From Candidatus Scybalocola faecigallinarum (GTDB lineage: Bacteria > Bacillota > Clostridia > Lachnospirales > Lachnospiraceae): a stretch of DNA of 64,000 bases. Within the stretch, counting starts at the first letter, position 1. Every line of letters begins with the position of its first letter. Under the pieces are notes generated by a model. It was not told the origin of the DNA, did no database searches, and saw only the letters and a list, made by a program, of their open reading frames with translations. A program made the position numbers and the translations under genes. Where the stretch lies: assembly GCA_018711005.1 (NCBI GenBank), contig DVIT01000056.1:29495-93494 (forward strand). Reading direction: 5' to 3'. Shown piece after piece: positions 28,368-38,066 of this stretch.

Positions 28368-29186
28368 CTAACGCTTCCAGGCTCTAAGGCCTTCGCTGAT
28401 CATGCTAAATCCCAAAATGATCAAAATAATAGCCACCCCCGGCGCCAATGCGTACCAGGGCGTATTCAGCAAATAGGACTGGGCCTCTGAAAGCATACGG
28501 CCCAGGCTTGGCAGCGGCGGCTGTACACCCAGACCCAGATAGCTCATACTGGCCTCTGCCAGCACTGCATTATTAAAGCCAATGGCAGCGGATGTAAGCA
28601 TACTTACCAGCGTATTTGGCAGAATATGGGAAAACATAATGCGAAAAGGCCCGATTCCCATAACCTTTGCACTTTTTACAAAATCCAGCTCCTTGCACCG
28701 GATCATCTCACTGCGTACAATACGGGCAAAGCTTGGAATAAATAAAATACCTAAGGCCAGGATCACGTTCAGCGTCCCCGGCCCGAGAAAGCTAATAAAA
28801 ATCAAAGCCAGCAAAACACTTGGGAAGGACAGCAAAATATCATTAATGCGCATAATGATCTCGTCGATCCATCCGCCAAAATATCCCGTCAGGGCTCCGA
28901 TGATCGTTCCCAGGACCGCACCCATAAGCACTGTGCAAATGGCTACAAAAAAGGTCATGCCGCTGCCATTCATAACACGGCTTAAAATATCCCGCCCGAA
29001 ATTATCCGTTCCCAGGGGATGGGCAAGGCAAGGCGCCAAATTTACACTGGTGGGATCCATCTGGGTCACAGGATAGGGCGTCCAAAACTGGCCTATAATG
29101 GCCACTGCCAGGAAAAAGCCCGTCAGGCACAATCCAATGATCAAGTTATAATTTCTTTTCTTTTTTCCGGAAATCTTCATGGTCAA
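28368..29186 (-). CDS. Peptide ABC transporter permease (DppC type)
   Basis: A 272-residue permease. It has an N-terminal helix (LIIGLCLTGFFLAVAIIGQF) and five more in the BPD domain. The cytosolic EAA loop is EASMSYLGLGVQPPLPSLG, the coupling element for the ATPase, and DILSRVMNGSG shows the family pattern. It pairs with the DppB-type permease 15 bases upstream. Its substrate is probably di- or oligopeptides, but nickel or other peptide-like ligands use the same family. Confidence 0.9.
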   Translation of the reverse strand: MTMKISGKKKRNYNLIIGLCLTGFFLAVAIIGQFWTPYPVTQMDPTSVNLAPCLAHPLGTDNFGRDILSRVMNGSGMTFFVAICTVLMGAVLGTIIGALTGYFGGWIDEIIMRINDILLSFPSVLLALIFISFLGPGTLNVILALGILFIPSFARIVRSEMIRCKELDFVKSAKVMGIGPFRIMFSHILPNTLVSMLTSAAIGFNNAVLAEASMSYLGLGVQPPLPSLGRMLSEAQSYLLNTPWYALAPGVAIILIILGFSMISEGLRAWKR

Positions 29187-29201
29187 TGCCTCCTGCTCCT
29201 C

Positions 29202-30143
29202 TTACGCCTTTACCCTTGGGTCAACCAGGCGGTACAAAATATCCACCACAAAATTGACGATCACCACAATGGCGGTAATATAAGTAACGATCGCCTGGAC
29301 AACCGGATAATCCCTGGCAGAAATGGATGTGATCAGCAGCTGTCCCATTCCCGGGATACCAAAAACCTGCTCCACAATAATACTTCCTGCCATGATCTCT
29401 GCAATGACCATAGCGATAAATGTAATAACCGGTATGAGGGCATTGCGCAAAATATGCACATATAAGACACGGCCTTCCCGGTTTCCCTTACTGAAAGCTG
29501 TGCGCACATAGTCCTTAGGCATCTCGCTTAAAATCGAGTTTCTTAAAAACTTTACCACCATGGCGATCTTGGGCAGCGCCACCGCAATGGCCGGAAAAAT
29601 CAAATAGGACACGCAGCCCCAAAAGCTTACCGACGGATCCACAAAGGCGCCCGGCTGAAACCATGCCAGGATCAATCCGAAAATATAGGTCAGCAAAATC
29701 CCCAGGAAAAATGCCGGAACCGCCATAGTTATCTGGCTTAACTGATTGATCAGTGTATCCAGCCATTTTCCTGCATACCGGGCGCTTAAGATGCCCAGAG
29801 GAATGGAAACAACTACAATGATCACCAGCGACAGCACCGCAAGGATCGCCGTTACCGGCAGCCGGTCCGCCAAAAGGGAGGCTACTGTAGATGTATCATA
29901 TTGATAGGAATCTCCGAAATCGCCCCTGATCGCTCCCCGCAGCCAGTTGACATAACGCTGAGGCAAGGGATCATTAAGTCCCATCTCCTCCCGAAGGGCC
30001 TCTACCTGCTCCGGCGTGGCATTTGTGCCAAGCCGGGCAGCGGCAGCATCTCCCGGGATCACCGAAAATGCCGTAAATGTTATTAAAGTTATAAACAATA
30101 ATGTAATAATGAGAGTTATCAGCTTTTTAATGATATATTTCAT
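29202..30143 (-). CDS. Peptide ABC transporter permease (DppB type)
   Basis: A 313-residue permease with the DppB N-terminus (MKYIIKKLITLIITLLFITL, then FSVIPGDAA) and the C-terminal EAA loop and family signature EQVFGIPGMGQLL. Six helices are predicted. It follows the binding-protein gene by 2 bases and precedes dppC. It forms the membrane channel with DppC. Confidence 0.92.
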   Translation of the reverse strand: MKYIIKKLITLIITLLFITLITFTAFSVIPGDAAAARLGTNATPEQVEALREEMGLNDPLPQRYVNWLRGAIRGDFGDSYQYDTSTVASLLADRLPVTAILAVLSLVIIVVVSIPLGILSARYAGKWLDTLINQLSQITMAVPAFFLGILLTYIFGLILAWFQPGAFVDPSVSFWGCVSYLIFPAIAVALPKIAMVVKFLRNSILSEMPKDYVRTAFSKGNREGRVLYVHILRNALIPVITFIAMVIAEIMAGSIIVEQVFGIPGMGQLLITSISARDYPVVQAIVTYITAIVVIVNFVVDILYRLVDPRVKA

Positions 30144-30145
30144 TG

Positions 30146-31717
30146 CTATTCGCCTTTTACATAAACGGTGGACATATCCCAGGCAGCTGTAGGATAAAAG
30201 CTGTAGCCGCCAAACTTTGCGTTCATGGCTACAAAATCCGCCGGATCTTCAATATAAACCGAAGCAGCGTTTTCAGCCAGATTCATCTGGAGCTGTTTAT
30301 AAAGATCTGCCTTTTCCTGAGTGTCTACCGCTGCAAGCGCCTGCTCTAAAATACTGTCATATTCTTCATTCGAATAGTTGGCAATATTATTGGACGCATC
30401 TGTTGCATACTTTTGCAGCCAGTCGCTTGGCGCCAAAGTGCCGTCAAAGCCAATGACCGTGGCCTGATAGTTGCGGTTTGTATATACATCTTCCAGCCAT
30501 GTACTCCACTCTACCTGCTCAATGGTGGCATTAATGCCTACAGCCTTCAACTGTTCTACAATGATCTGGGCCGTATCCACATGCTGAGAGTAAGAGCTTG
30601 GCACAGTGATCACCAGATCAAAGCCATTGCCATAGCCAGCCTCTGTAAGCAGCTCTTTTGCTTTATTTACATCATACGTATAAACACTTTCTGCTCCGGC
30701 CTCATACCATGTTTCCAGCGACGGGATCATATGAGAACCGATAATATGGCTCTTGCCGTCAAACAAAAAGCTGTTGATGGCATCCCGGTCTATGGCATAG
30801 CACAAAGCCTGGCGGACGCGCACATCCGATAAAGGCTCATAGTCATTATTTAAAAACATGGCATGGACCAAATTCATATTTCCTTCCACAATATCAAACT
30901 GATCGCCCAGCTGGGAGAGTGTCTGGACCTGTGCTGTGGTCAGATAGTTCATAATATCAATGGTTCCTGCCTGAAGCTGGGTAAATGCCGTATCGGTATC
31001 GGCAACAAATTTAAACTGTACCTCATCCAGATAAGGTACGCCATCCTGCCAATAATTTTCATTTTTCGCCAGGGTCAGATTCTGGCCCGGTGTATAGGAC
31101 ACGTATTTAAACGGGCCTGTCCCAATAGGATTACCTGCCGGATCTTCATTAGACGCCGGAATGATGGCCAATGTCAGATTTGCCAAAAACTCTGAATTGC
31201 CTTCCTTCAGATACACAGCCACCGTACTGTCATCCACGATCTCCACACGGTCCAATAAATCAGAAAAAGCGGAGGATTCGCCCTGAATCTCCGCATAACG
31301 TTCGATGGAATATTTAACATCTTCTGCTGTCACAGTGCTTCCGTCATGGAAGGTAACGCCATCTCTTAATGCGAACGTATAGGTTGTTGCATCATCTGAA
31401 ATGGTGTAATCACTGGCAACTGCCGGCTCAAGATCGCCGGTCGTTGTGGGCTTTACCAAGCCCTCATACATATTAAATACCACACTCCGAGTTCCTGCAT
31501 CCGTTATCTGGTGGGGGTCAAGACTTACCAGGTCCTGTGTCATTCCAAAAACAACACTTCCGCCTGTGGTTGGTGTGCCTTCTGAAGAAGTATTAGCATC
31601 TGTTGATGAAGTAGCCGTTGATGAATCCGTCTCCGTATTCTTGCCGCCTTGGCACGCGCAAAGTGCAGCAGATACTAAAAGTACCAGTAAACTTAAAAGA
31701 ATGTTTTTCCTTTTCAT
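30146..31717 (-). CDS. Peptide ABC transporter substrate-binding lipoprotein (DppA type)
   Basis: A 523-residue extracellular solute-binding family 5 protein. It has a signal peptide with lipobox LCAC (Cys about 22), then a Ser/Thr/Glu-rich linker. Family motifs are SLDPHQITDAGTRSVVFNMYEGLV, YTFALRDGVTFHDGSTVTAEDVKYSIER, and GTGPFKYVSYTPGQ. It captures peptides at the outer face. It is the first gene of the operon and has its own promoter at 31773-31801. The ATG at 31717 follows GAGAGG. Confidence 0.93.
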   Translation of the reverse strand: MKRKNILLSLLVLLVSAALCACQGGKNTETDSSTATSSTDANTSSEGTPTTGGSVVFGMTQDLVSLDPHQITDAGTRSVVFNMYEGLVKPTTTGDLEPAVASDYTISDDATTYTFALRDGVTFHDGSTVTAEDVKYSIERYAEIQGESSAFSDLLDRVEIVDDSTVAVYLKEGNSEFLANLTLAIIPASNEDPAGNPIGTGPFKYVSYTPGQNLTLAKNENYWQDGVPYLDEVQFKFVADTDTAFTQLQAGTIDIMNYLTTAQVQTLSQLGDQFDIVEGNMNLVHAMFLNNDYEPLSDVRVRQALCYAIDRDAINSFLFDGKSHIIGSHMIPSLETWYEAGAESVYTYDVNKAKELLTEAGYGNGFDLVITVPSSYSQHVDTAQIIVEQLKAVGINATIEQVEWSTWLEDVYTNRNYQATVIGFDGTLAPSDWLQKYATDASNNIANYSNEEYDSILEQALAAVDTQEKADLYKQLQMNLAENAASVYIEDPADFVAMNAKFGGYSFYPTAAWDMSTVYVKGE

Positions 31718-31772
31718 TTTGGATTACCTCTCTGATCTCTAATATTTCTCCCATTATTCTATTGTCTCATCC

Positions 31773-31801
31773 ATTGTATACGCTCAAATCTAAAAAAGCA
31801 A
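31773..31801 (-). promoter_or_regulatory. Promoter of the peptide ABC operon
   Basis: Minus strand TTGCTT (31796-31801), a 17-base spacer and TACAAT (31773-31778). The block 31761-31810 is very similar to 39823-39870 before the yesMN genes, with the same promoter geometry and a shared ACAATGGATGA stretch just downstream of the -10. Confidence 0.6.
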
Positions 31802-31899
31802 CGTTTTTTTAGATTTATCTTGTTTTTATTTTGCGACAATTTCAGCCATGCACTAAAAGCAGATCCATATGCTGACAAATGCGCCCGGCAAGGTAAAAG

Positions 31900-31959
31900 C
31901 AAAAAGGAAAACAAAGCTCCGCCTTATAACTGTACTTAAGACGTATCTCTGTTTTCCTT
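31900..31959 (-). terminator. Terminator of the sugar ABC / esterase operon
   Basis: Ten paired bases (AAGGAAAACA at 31904-31913 with TGTTTTCCTT at 31950-31959) enclose a 36-base loop. On the minus strand the stem is followed by TTTTTGC. It lies 75 bases after the esterase stop. The rest of the gap 31802-32034 shows nothing else. Confidence 0.55.
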
Positions 31960-32034
31960 ATTTATAAAAATATCTCCGTTCTGTCAATTTCTTTGAACTT
32001 TAAACAGAATTTGAATCAAACCCTTTTACGAACA

Positions 32035-32817
32035 TCAGATTTTTCTTTTTCCCAGTTTAGCATACCCATCCGTCCGGGGAATCCAGTCAAGGAACTGCTC
32101 AACCTGAAGATTCCAAAAACGCCACTCATGAGTATATCCAGGCAGGGAAACCCAGGTCACATCCACATGATGTTCTATCAACATGTCTTTAAATTCAACA
32201 TTCAGTTTATAGAGAAAATCATCCTCGCCGCAGGAAATATATAAAGCGGGCAGTTGAGTGCCGGATACAGCTGCCTGTTTGGCAATATATGCGACATCCA
32301 GCGGTCCACCCACCAAGCCGCGGATCTCATCAGGATCTCCAACAGGCATAAAAGCACCTGAAAAGGATCCGATTGCCGCAAAGCGCTCCGGATGGGTTAA
32401 TCCATGGAGGAGCGCGCCATATCCGCCCATAGAAAGACCCGCAATATATGTATGTTCCGGAAGGTCTGAAACCGGGAAATAATTGCTTACAAATTCCGGC
32501 AGCTCAACAGACACAAATTCAAAGAAACGATCCCCCCCAGGCATATCTCTATAAAATTTATTTTCCCCGGAAAGCATAACAACAGCAATATTACGTTCTT
32601 CAGCAAACATTTCCACATTCGTATAACCGGACCATGTTGCATGGTTGTTTCCATAGCCATGAAGCAAATATAAAACCGGATATTTATCTTTGACAACATG
32701 GGTCGCTGTCAATGACGGATCCATGGATTCCGGAATAGTTGTGCTTGGAACAACAACTGTAATATCAACAGTCCTCTGTAACACATATGAAATAACATTG
32801 CATTGAAATTTAGCCAT
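32035..32817 (-). CDS. Esterase family protein (alpha/beta hydrolase, EstA/feruloyl-esterase-like)
   Basis: A 260-residue hydrolase of the esterase-D / putative esterase family. Visible are YLLHGYGNNHATWSG (oxyanion region), the nucleophile elbow GLSMGGYGAL with Ser about 123, CGEDDFLYKLN with the catalytic Asp and THEWRFW with the catalytic His. No signal peptide, so cytosolic. Clustered with a sugar ABC transporter, it probably removes acetyl or feruloyl groups from imported oligosaccharides. GGAGGAG precedes the ATG at 32817. A weak internal promoter is at 32868-32896. Confidence 0.88.
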   Translation of the reverse strand: MAKFQCNVISYVLQRTVDITVVVPSTTIPESMDPSLTATHVVKDKYPVLYLLHGYGNNHATWSGYTNVEMFAEERNIAVVMLSGENKFYRDMPGGDRFFEFVSVELPEFVSNYFPVSDLPEHTYIAGLSMGGYGALLHGLTHPERFAAIGSFSGAFMPVGDPDEIRGLVGGPLDVAYIAKQAAVSGTQLPALYISCGEDDFLYKLNVEFKDMLIEHHVDVTWVSLPGYTHEWRFWNLQVEQFLDWIPRTDGYAKLGKRKI

Positions 32818-32867
32818 TTTAAATACTCCTCCTGCTAATTTTATTAAAATTTAATTTTGTTTTCCCC

Positions 32868-32896
32868 ATTATACCTGCTGCATCCATTTTTGTACA
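32868..32896 (-). promoter_or_regulatory. Possible internal promoter before the esterase gene
   Basis: Minus strand TGTACA (32891-32896), 17 bases and TATAAT (32868-32873) in the 92-base gap between the permease and esterase genes. The -35 is poor, so this is tentative. Confidence 0.35.
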
Positions 32897-32909
32897 TAAC
32901 GTACGATAA

Positions 32910-33800
32910 TTATCCTTTAACCGCTCCAAGGGCAATACCTTCAGCGAAATATTTTTGAAGGAACGGATAAATAACAAGGATTGGAAGAAGCGCCACGAAC
33001 GCGATTGCCATACGGACACTGACTGTCGGAATCTGCATAATCGCACTGCTGGCCGATGCCGAAGCGTTGGCCTGAAGCGCCTGAATATCCTGGATCATCT
33101 TATTCAAAAGATTTTGAATACTATATAACTTGGCATCATTAATGTAATACAGACCGTTTGTCCAGTCATTCCAGTATCCAAGTCCAGAAAACAGCCCCAT
33201 CGTAACAAGAATCGGTTTACCCATTGGAAGGACAATTTTTCTGAAAATGTAAAGATACGATGCGCCGTCTATCTTTGCTGCTTCATACAGCGCTTCGGGA
33301 ATACTTGTAGAATAATATGTTCGAATCAGGATAACATTCATAGCGCTGAGCATAAAGTTCGGTACAATCAACGCAAATATAGTATTTTTAATATGGAAAA
33401 TACTGGTCCACATTAAATATGATGGTACAAGTCCGCCATTAAACAGCATGGTAAAAAAGATATAAAAGCTGATAATATTCCGGAACGGCAGTTTCCGCAC
33501 CGATAGCGCATAGGCTGTCATTGATGATAAAATTAAATTGCAGGCAGTTCCAATAACTGTAACCAGTATAGTAATCCCATAGGCTCTAAAAATAGTCTGA
33601 GCGTTGCTGAAAATATATTCATATGCCTCCAGGCTGAACTCTTTTGGAACAAATGAGTATCCATATACCAGCAGTGATCTTTCCGAAGAAATGGAGGACA
33701 TAAAAAGCAAAATAATCGGCGCAACCATAATAATGGTCACAAGTATCAGTATAACATTAATAATAAACTGATACCGGCGATTTGATTTTGAATGAATCAT
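32910..33800 (-). CDS. Carbohydrate ABC transporter permease (LplC/YtcP type)
   Basis: A 296-residue MalG-type permease. Six helices are visible (IINVILILVTIIMVAPIILL first). The EAA loop is EALYEAAKIDGASYLYIFRKIVLPMGKP, broken here at its core EAAKIDGAS. The C-terminus (LQKYFAEGIALGAVKG) is typical of the lipoprotein LplC / YtcP group, which imports complex oligosaccharides. It follows the LplB-type permease by 17 bases and pairs with it. No ATPase gene is nearby; such importers often share a common MsmX-like ATPase. Confidence 0.93.
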   Translation of the reverse strand: MIHSKSNRRYQFIINVILILVTIIMVAPIILLFMSSISSERSLLVYGYSFVPKEFSLEAYEYIFSNAQTIFRAYGITILVTVIGTACNLILSSMTAYALSVRKLPFRNIISFYIFFTMLFNGGLVPSYLMWTSIFHIKNTIFALIVPNFMLSAMNVILIRTYYSTSIPEALYEAAKIDGASYLYIFRKIVLPMGKPILVTMGLFSGLGYWNDWTNGLYYINDAKLYSIQNLLNKMIQDIQALQANASASASSAIMQIPTVSVRMAIAFVALLPILVIYPFLQKYFAEGIALGAVKG

Positions 33801-33817
33801 TACTGCGGCCTCCTTTC

Positions 33818-34753
33818 CTAAAACATCGCATTTTCACGGCTGATTCGGCGAACCAGACCATTGGCGCTAACAACAAGTATAAAACCGACAACGGATTGGA
33901 AGAAGCCGGCAGCGGCTGAACGGCCGATACCTCCGGCGGCCATCAAAGCACGATATACATAAGTATCAATCGTCTGTGTAACATCAAACAGTGCGCCTGA
34001 GTTTTGCGGTACCTGGTAAAACAAGCCAAAATCCGAACAGAAGATACGCCCAAGACTGAGCATGGTCATGGTGATCAGAGATGGCACCAGGCAGGGGATG
34101 GTGATCTTTGCAATCTGCTGCCACCGGCTGGCACCATCCAGCCGCGCGGCCTCATAAAATGAAGGATCAATTCCAGTAATTCCTGCAATATAAATCAGTG
34201 TGCCATAGCCGCATCCTTTCCACAAATTAACAAAGGTAAGGATAAACGGCCAATATTTAGGCTCTGAATACCATCCGACCGGCTCAATCCCCAGAGGTTT
34301 TAAAAGTCCGTTATTGATCATTCCATTTTCAACACTCAAAAAGGCAAACACAATATAGCTTACAATAACAATTGAAATCAAAAACGGAAGCAGAATAGCG
34401 CTTTGATAAATCTTCTTTCCTCGTTTTGAATATACATCCGTTATCAGTATGGCCAGGGCTACGCCCACGACCATACCAAGGATAATAAAAACTACATTGT
34501 AAAGGAGCGTATTTCGAATAATAATAGCTGCGTCATTTTTGAACAGATACTCAAAATTATCCAGTCCGCACCAGTCGCTGCCAAAAATACCCTTACGCTT
34601 ACTATACTTTTTAAATGCTACAATGATCCCCGACATAGGCATATAGTTATTGATAAAGAAATAAACCACGCCCGGAAGCAGCATCAGATACAGCGGAATA
34701 AAACTTTTAAATCTGGCCCAGGTTAATTTTTCTTTCTTAGATTTAGTTTTCAT
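33818..34753 (-). CDS. Carbohydrate ABC transporter permease (LplB/YteP type)
   Basis: A 311-residue MalF-type permease. The N-terminal part FIPLYLMLLPGVVYFFINNYMPM and the EAA loop FYEAARLDGASRWQQ are characteristic of the LplB/YteP group. It is the second gene of the sugar operon, 18 bases downstream of the binding protein. Together with the LplC-type gene it forms the channel for an oligosaccharide. Confidence 0.93.
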   Translation of the reverse strand: MKTKSKKEKLTWARFKSFIPLYLMLLPGVVYFFINNYMPMSGIIVAFKKYSKRKGIFGSDWCGLDNFEYLFKNDAAIIIRNTLLYNVVFIILGMVVGVALAILITDVYSKRGKKIYQSAILLPFLISIVIVSYIVFAFLSVENGMINNGLLKPLGIEPVGWYSEPKYWPFILTFVNLWKGCGYGTLIYIAGITGIDPSFYEAARLDGASRWQQIAKITIPCLVPSLITMTMLSLGRIFCSDFGLFYQVPQNSGALFDVTQTIDTYVYRALMAAGGIGRSAAAGFFQSVVGFILVVSANGLVRRISRENAMF

Positions 34754-34771
34754 AGCACCAGCTCCAATACT

Positions 34772-36340
34772 TTATTCTTCCACAGTTTCACCTTCGGCAG
34801 CATCTGCCGGATGTGCTTCCAGCCATGCGTCTAACTGCTCCTGTTTTGCATCCATAACATCCTGTAACCCGGCATCGTACAGCTTCTGATTAAATTCAGC
34901 AATAGCAGTTTCAGGATCTACAGAACCTGAAGCAATGGTGGTGGCATACTGATCAGAAACTGCCGTCAAAGCGGACATTTCATTAAGTATTGGCGTGGTA
35001 TCAAAAAACAAACCATATGCTATAGATTTTATTGCATTATCCCGGACTTCCTGATATTGATCCCAGACATTCGCGTCATTGCCGGTCCATACATAGCTGT
35101 TGTACTGGTTCGGCATGGCCCATCCGTAATCCTGGTGGTATCCAACATTTTCTGCTGTAATGCCATCCGGGTATCCAATCGTGCCATCGTCTAAAACAAC
35201 ATAATCTTTATCCTGGATTCCCCAGTTGATCAGATCATTGGCCTCTTTTGTTTTATAAATCCAGTTTAAAAGCATCATTGCCTTTTCAGGGTCTTCGGAA
35301 TTCGTAGAAATACCATAAAGGCAGGCATTAGTCACCGTAGTATAGCAGGCATCCGGTGTAAGATTAATACAGGTTGTATCGTAACCGGTCATGGAATTCT
35401 TCTCCGCTTTGGTGTTTGGTTTTCCTGATGTAAGGAATGAAAACAGATTTCCGGCACGCATCAGGGCTTCACCGGCATCTGTGCAGGTTGCCTGGTCAGC
35501 AGAAACATATCCTTTTTGATACCAGTCGCGCATAAGCTTGCATGCATTCATATACTCATCGGTTTCATACCAATTCACAATTTTCGAATTCTGACCATAA
35601 TCCATAAGAACACCAAAAAGCCCACCGCCTAACGGATCTAAAATAGCATTACTGATGATCATAGGCCATGTTAATGTATTCGCACCGCCAAACATAAGCA
35701 TATCCGGATGAAGTTCCTGCACTTTTTTATACACTGCAGTCATATCATCAATGGTTTTAATATCATCCGCAGTAAATCCGGCTTCTTCCAGAATATCTGT
35801 GCGCATAACCATTGTCACCGGATTCGTTCGTTCATGCATTGTGGGAACACCTCCGATAAAGCCATCAATACTGCAACACATAATATCATCCATACCAATG
35901 ATTTCCTTCATATCCTGTCCGTAGGTATCCATATATTCACTTAAGTCAACGATATAATCCGAATCAATGTAACTTCCCATATTAGAAGCCCAGTATGGAA
36001 AAATGTCTAATTTATCATCAGATGAAAGTATCATTTGAATCTGCTGAGTATATGTACCAAAAGTCACCGGCATCAGATTTACTTTCATATTTAACTGTTC
36101 CATTGTCAGCTTATTAAACGCTTCTTCTACAGAAGCAAGATCTCTGGCATCATTCGCAGCCCAGTACATAAATGTAGCTTCATAAGGTTCCTCATCGAAA
36201 TTCACAGAAGCTGCTGTTTCCGGATTTTTATCTCCTTGCGCCGCAGCATCGTCCGCCCCGTTTCCGCCCTGAGTACATCCGATAATTGATGTACTGACCA
36301 TTAAAGTTCCCAACAGAAACGATAAACATTTTCTTTTCAT
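34772..36340 (-). CDS. Extracellular sugar-binding lipoprotein (LplA/YtcQ type)
   Basis: A 522-residue family 1 solute-binding protein. Signal peptide and lipobox IIGC (Cys about 22) are followed by a short acidic linker. The mature part has patterns of DUF3502-containing LplA/YtcQ proteins (EEPYEATFMYWA, MNLLNWIYKTKEANDLINWGIQDKDYV shortened here to NWIYKTKEAND). The ATG at 36340 follows AAGGAG; the frame open to 36415 is leader. It lies downstream of the YesM/YesN genes that probably control it. The sugar is unknown. Confidence 0.92.
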   Translation of the reverse strand: MKRKCLSFLLGTLMVSTSIIGCTQGGNGADDAAAQGDKNPETAASVNFDEEPYEATFMYWAANDARDLASVEEAFNKLTMEQLNMKVNLMPVTFGTYTQQIQMILSSDDKLDIFPYWASNMGSYIDSDYIVDLSEYMDTYGQDMKEIIGMDDIMCCSIDGFIGGVPTMHERTNPVTMVMRTDILEEAGFTADDIKTIDDMTAVYKKVQELHPDMLMFGGANTLTWPMIISNAILDPLGGGLFGVLMDYGQNSKIVNWYETDEYMNACKLMRDWYQKGYVSADQATCTDAGEALMRAGNLFSFLTSGKPNTKAEKNSMTGYDTTCINLTPDACYTTVTNACLYGISTNSEDPEKAMMLLNWIYKTKEANDLINWGIQDKDYVVLDDGTIGYPDGITAENVGYHQDYGWAMPNQYNSYVWTGNDANVWDQYQEVRDNAIKSIAYGLFFDTTPILNEMSALTAVSDQYATTIASGSVDPETAIAEFNQKLYDAGLQDVMDAKQEQLDAWLEAHPADAAEGETVEE

Positions 36341-36482
36341 ACCACAAATCTCCTTTTCATTGTTGACCGTATCCATAGACCAGTCAGAATTCATCTGTAT
36401 GTTGATGTATTTCATTTTAGATAATTTGTGACTTTTTTTCTTTCACTATCCGGCTGCGGACTTGCACAATCTGAATAAAAAA
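36341..36482 (-). other. Gap between the yesN-like gene and the sugar-binding protein gene
   Basis: About 140 bases. It probably holds the promoter activated by the YesN-like regulator, but no strong -35/-10 pair is visible; a CATACAGAT stretch (36391-36399) is the best -10 candidate. A poor core promoter is expected for AraC-type activation. Confidence 0.3.
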
Positions 36483-38066
36483 TCAAAAAGAATTCTTATA
36501 TTCCTTTGGTGACATTCCCGTTTTAGCTTTAAATACTCTTGAAAAATAAGTAAAATTATCATACCCGCTCAGACTGGCTGCCTGAGACACAGAATAATCT
36601 CCCGACATGAGCAATTCTTTTGCATAGGTGATACGGCAGTCGATAATGTAACTTCCGAGAGAAATTCCTGTGGCTTTCTTAAAAGATTTTGCCAGATAAC
36701 CTGAACTCAGATAAACCAACCTGCCCAAATCCTCCAGAGTAATTGCCTCACAAAAATGCTGATCAATATAATTTTTTACAATTTCGACTGCGTTTTCTGT
36801 TTTAGCAGTATCTTCCACATGCTCAGCTGCCCTGTAAAACACATAAGACATATAATTAAGCATATGTTCCACGGAAATCTGAGAATTTTCCAATAAACGA
36901 TCATATTCAGGCTCCTGAAACAAACGCCCGGCATCCACCTGGCGTTCCCATAATACGGTATAGATCATCTGCATTGTAGTTATCCGTATTTTTCTGAGCA
37001 TCTGGCGGTTCAGCTGCCTTACGGCAGCCAGGCTTTCCAGATATTTTCGAACTTCATCAACCAGCCGCTGAATCTCTTTTTGGCGGAACAGAGCTTCCCA
37101 GTAAGATGTCTGAGGCATCTGGGAATCATAAAGAGGACTTTGCCAGGCGTCAATATCTATAACTTCGCTGTGTTCATAAACATCATCTTGGTAAACTTTT
37201 TCAATATCAAAGTACCTGCTTCGTATTTCGGAAAATTCAGTCATATATGTATAATAAATATTCACCGGACATTGAAGAACCTGATCGATTTCCTGTATGA
37301 TCTTGTTCAAAAACCCATGCATCTGAGCTGCAGAAATGTCCAGAGAATGGGATAAAATTAAAAGCCATGTATCTTTTTTGCATTTCATCATTGTTTCTAT
37401 GCCGATACCAGTATCTGTCAACAGTTCATCCATAACATTATGCATAACAAAACGTTCCAGCTTACCGGAAAAGCCATCCATACGGGATTGTGTTTTTTCA
37501 AATTTCAGCAGGCCCAAAGTAAACCTTTGATCTTTGGAGTAGGATAAATGGCGCGTTTGGGCCAAAACCTCCAGTTCATCTTCATCGTAGCTGTCTATAT
37601 TTAACAGCGCATCTTGCCAGAAATGCGTTTTTTGAACAGAAAGATTATCCAGCCAATATGCACTATATTGCTTTTGTTCACGGGCTGACTGGCGTTTGCG
37701 GACTTCATCCACGGCTTTTTCAAGTAATTTCTGAAGCTCGCTATATCGAACAGGTTTCAGATAGTAACCAAAGCTATGAAGCTCCACTGCTTTTTGAGCA
37801 TAATCAAAATCCGCAAAACTTGTACAAAAAAGCGTTACCGTTTCAGGGCAGTGACTGTTGATCCATTCCAAAAGCTGAAGTCCGGTGCCTCCCGGCATCT
37901 CAATATCTGTCAACACCAACGGTATATTCTCCTGCTCCAGCAAGGCTGCAGCCCCACTTAAATTTCTGGCAGTAAGAACGGAGGTGATTCCCAATGCAAC
38001 ATAATCAATCCCCGCCTGAAGCCCCTGCAAAATATATGTATTATCATCAACCAATAAAATTTTCAT
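36483..38066 (-). CDS. Response regulator, YesN/AraC type
   Basis: A 527-residue regulator. The receiver domain (1-120) has MKILLVDDN, the phospho-Asp in VLTDIEMPGG (about 55) and the conserved Lys in LKPVRY. A long middle region (about 135-420) is followed by an AraC-type double helix-turn-helix (about 425-527: EAITLEDLGRLVYLSSGYLA, then SVSQAASLSGYDNFTYFSRVF). Overlap of four bases with the kinase stop shows coupling. It probably activates the downstream sugar ABC operon. AGGAGGAG precedes the ATG at 38066. Confidence 0.93.
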   Translation of the reverse strand: MKILLVDDNTYILQGLQAGIDYVALGITSVLTARNLSGAAALLEQENIPLVLTDIEMPGGTGLQLLEWINSHCPETVTLFCTSFADFDYAQKAVELHSFGYYLKPVRYSELQKLLEKAVDEVRKRQSAREQKQYSAYWLDNLSVQKTHFWQDALLNIDSYDEDELEVLAQTRHLSYSKDQRFTLGLLKFEKTQSRMDGFSGKLERFVMHNVMDELLTDTGIGIETMMKCKKDTWLLILSHSLDISAAQMHGFLNKIIQEIDQVLQCPVNIYYTYMTEFSEIRSRYFDIEKVYQDDVYEHSEVIDIDAWQSPLYDSQMPQTSYWEALFRQKEIQRLVDEVRKYLESLAAVRQLNRQMLRKIRITTMQMIYTVLWERQVDAGRLFQEPEYDRLLENSQISVEHMLNYMSYVFYRAAEHVEDTAKTENAVEIVKNYIDQHFCEAITLEDLGRLVYLSSGYLAKSFKKATGISLGSYIIDCRITYAKELLMSGDYSVSQAASLSGYDNFTYFSRVFKAKTGMSPKEYKNSF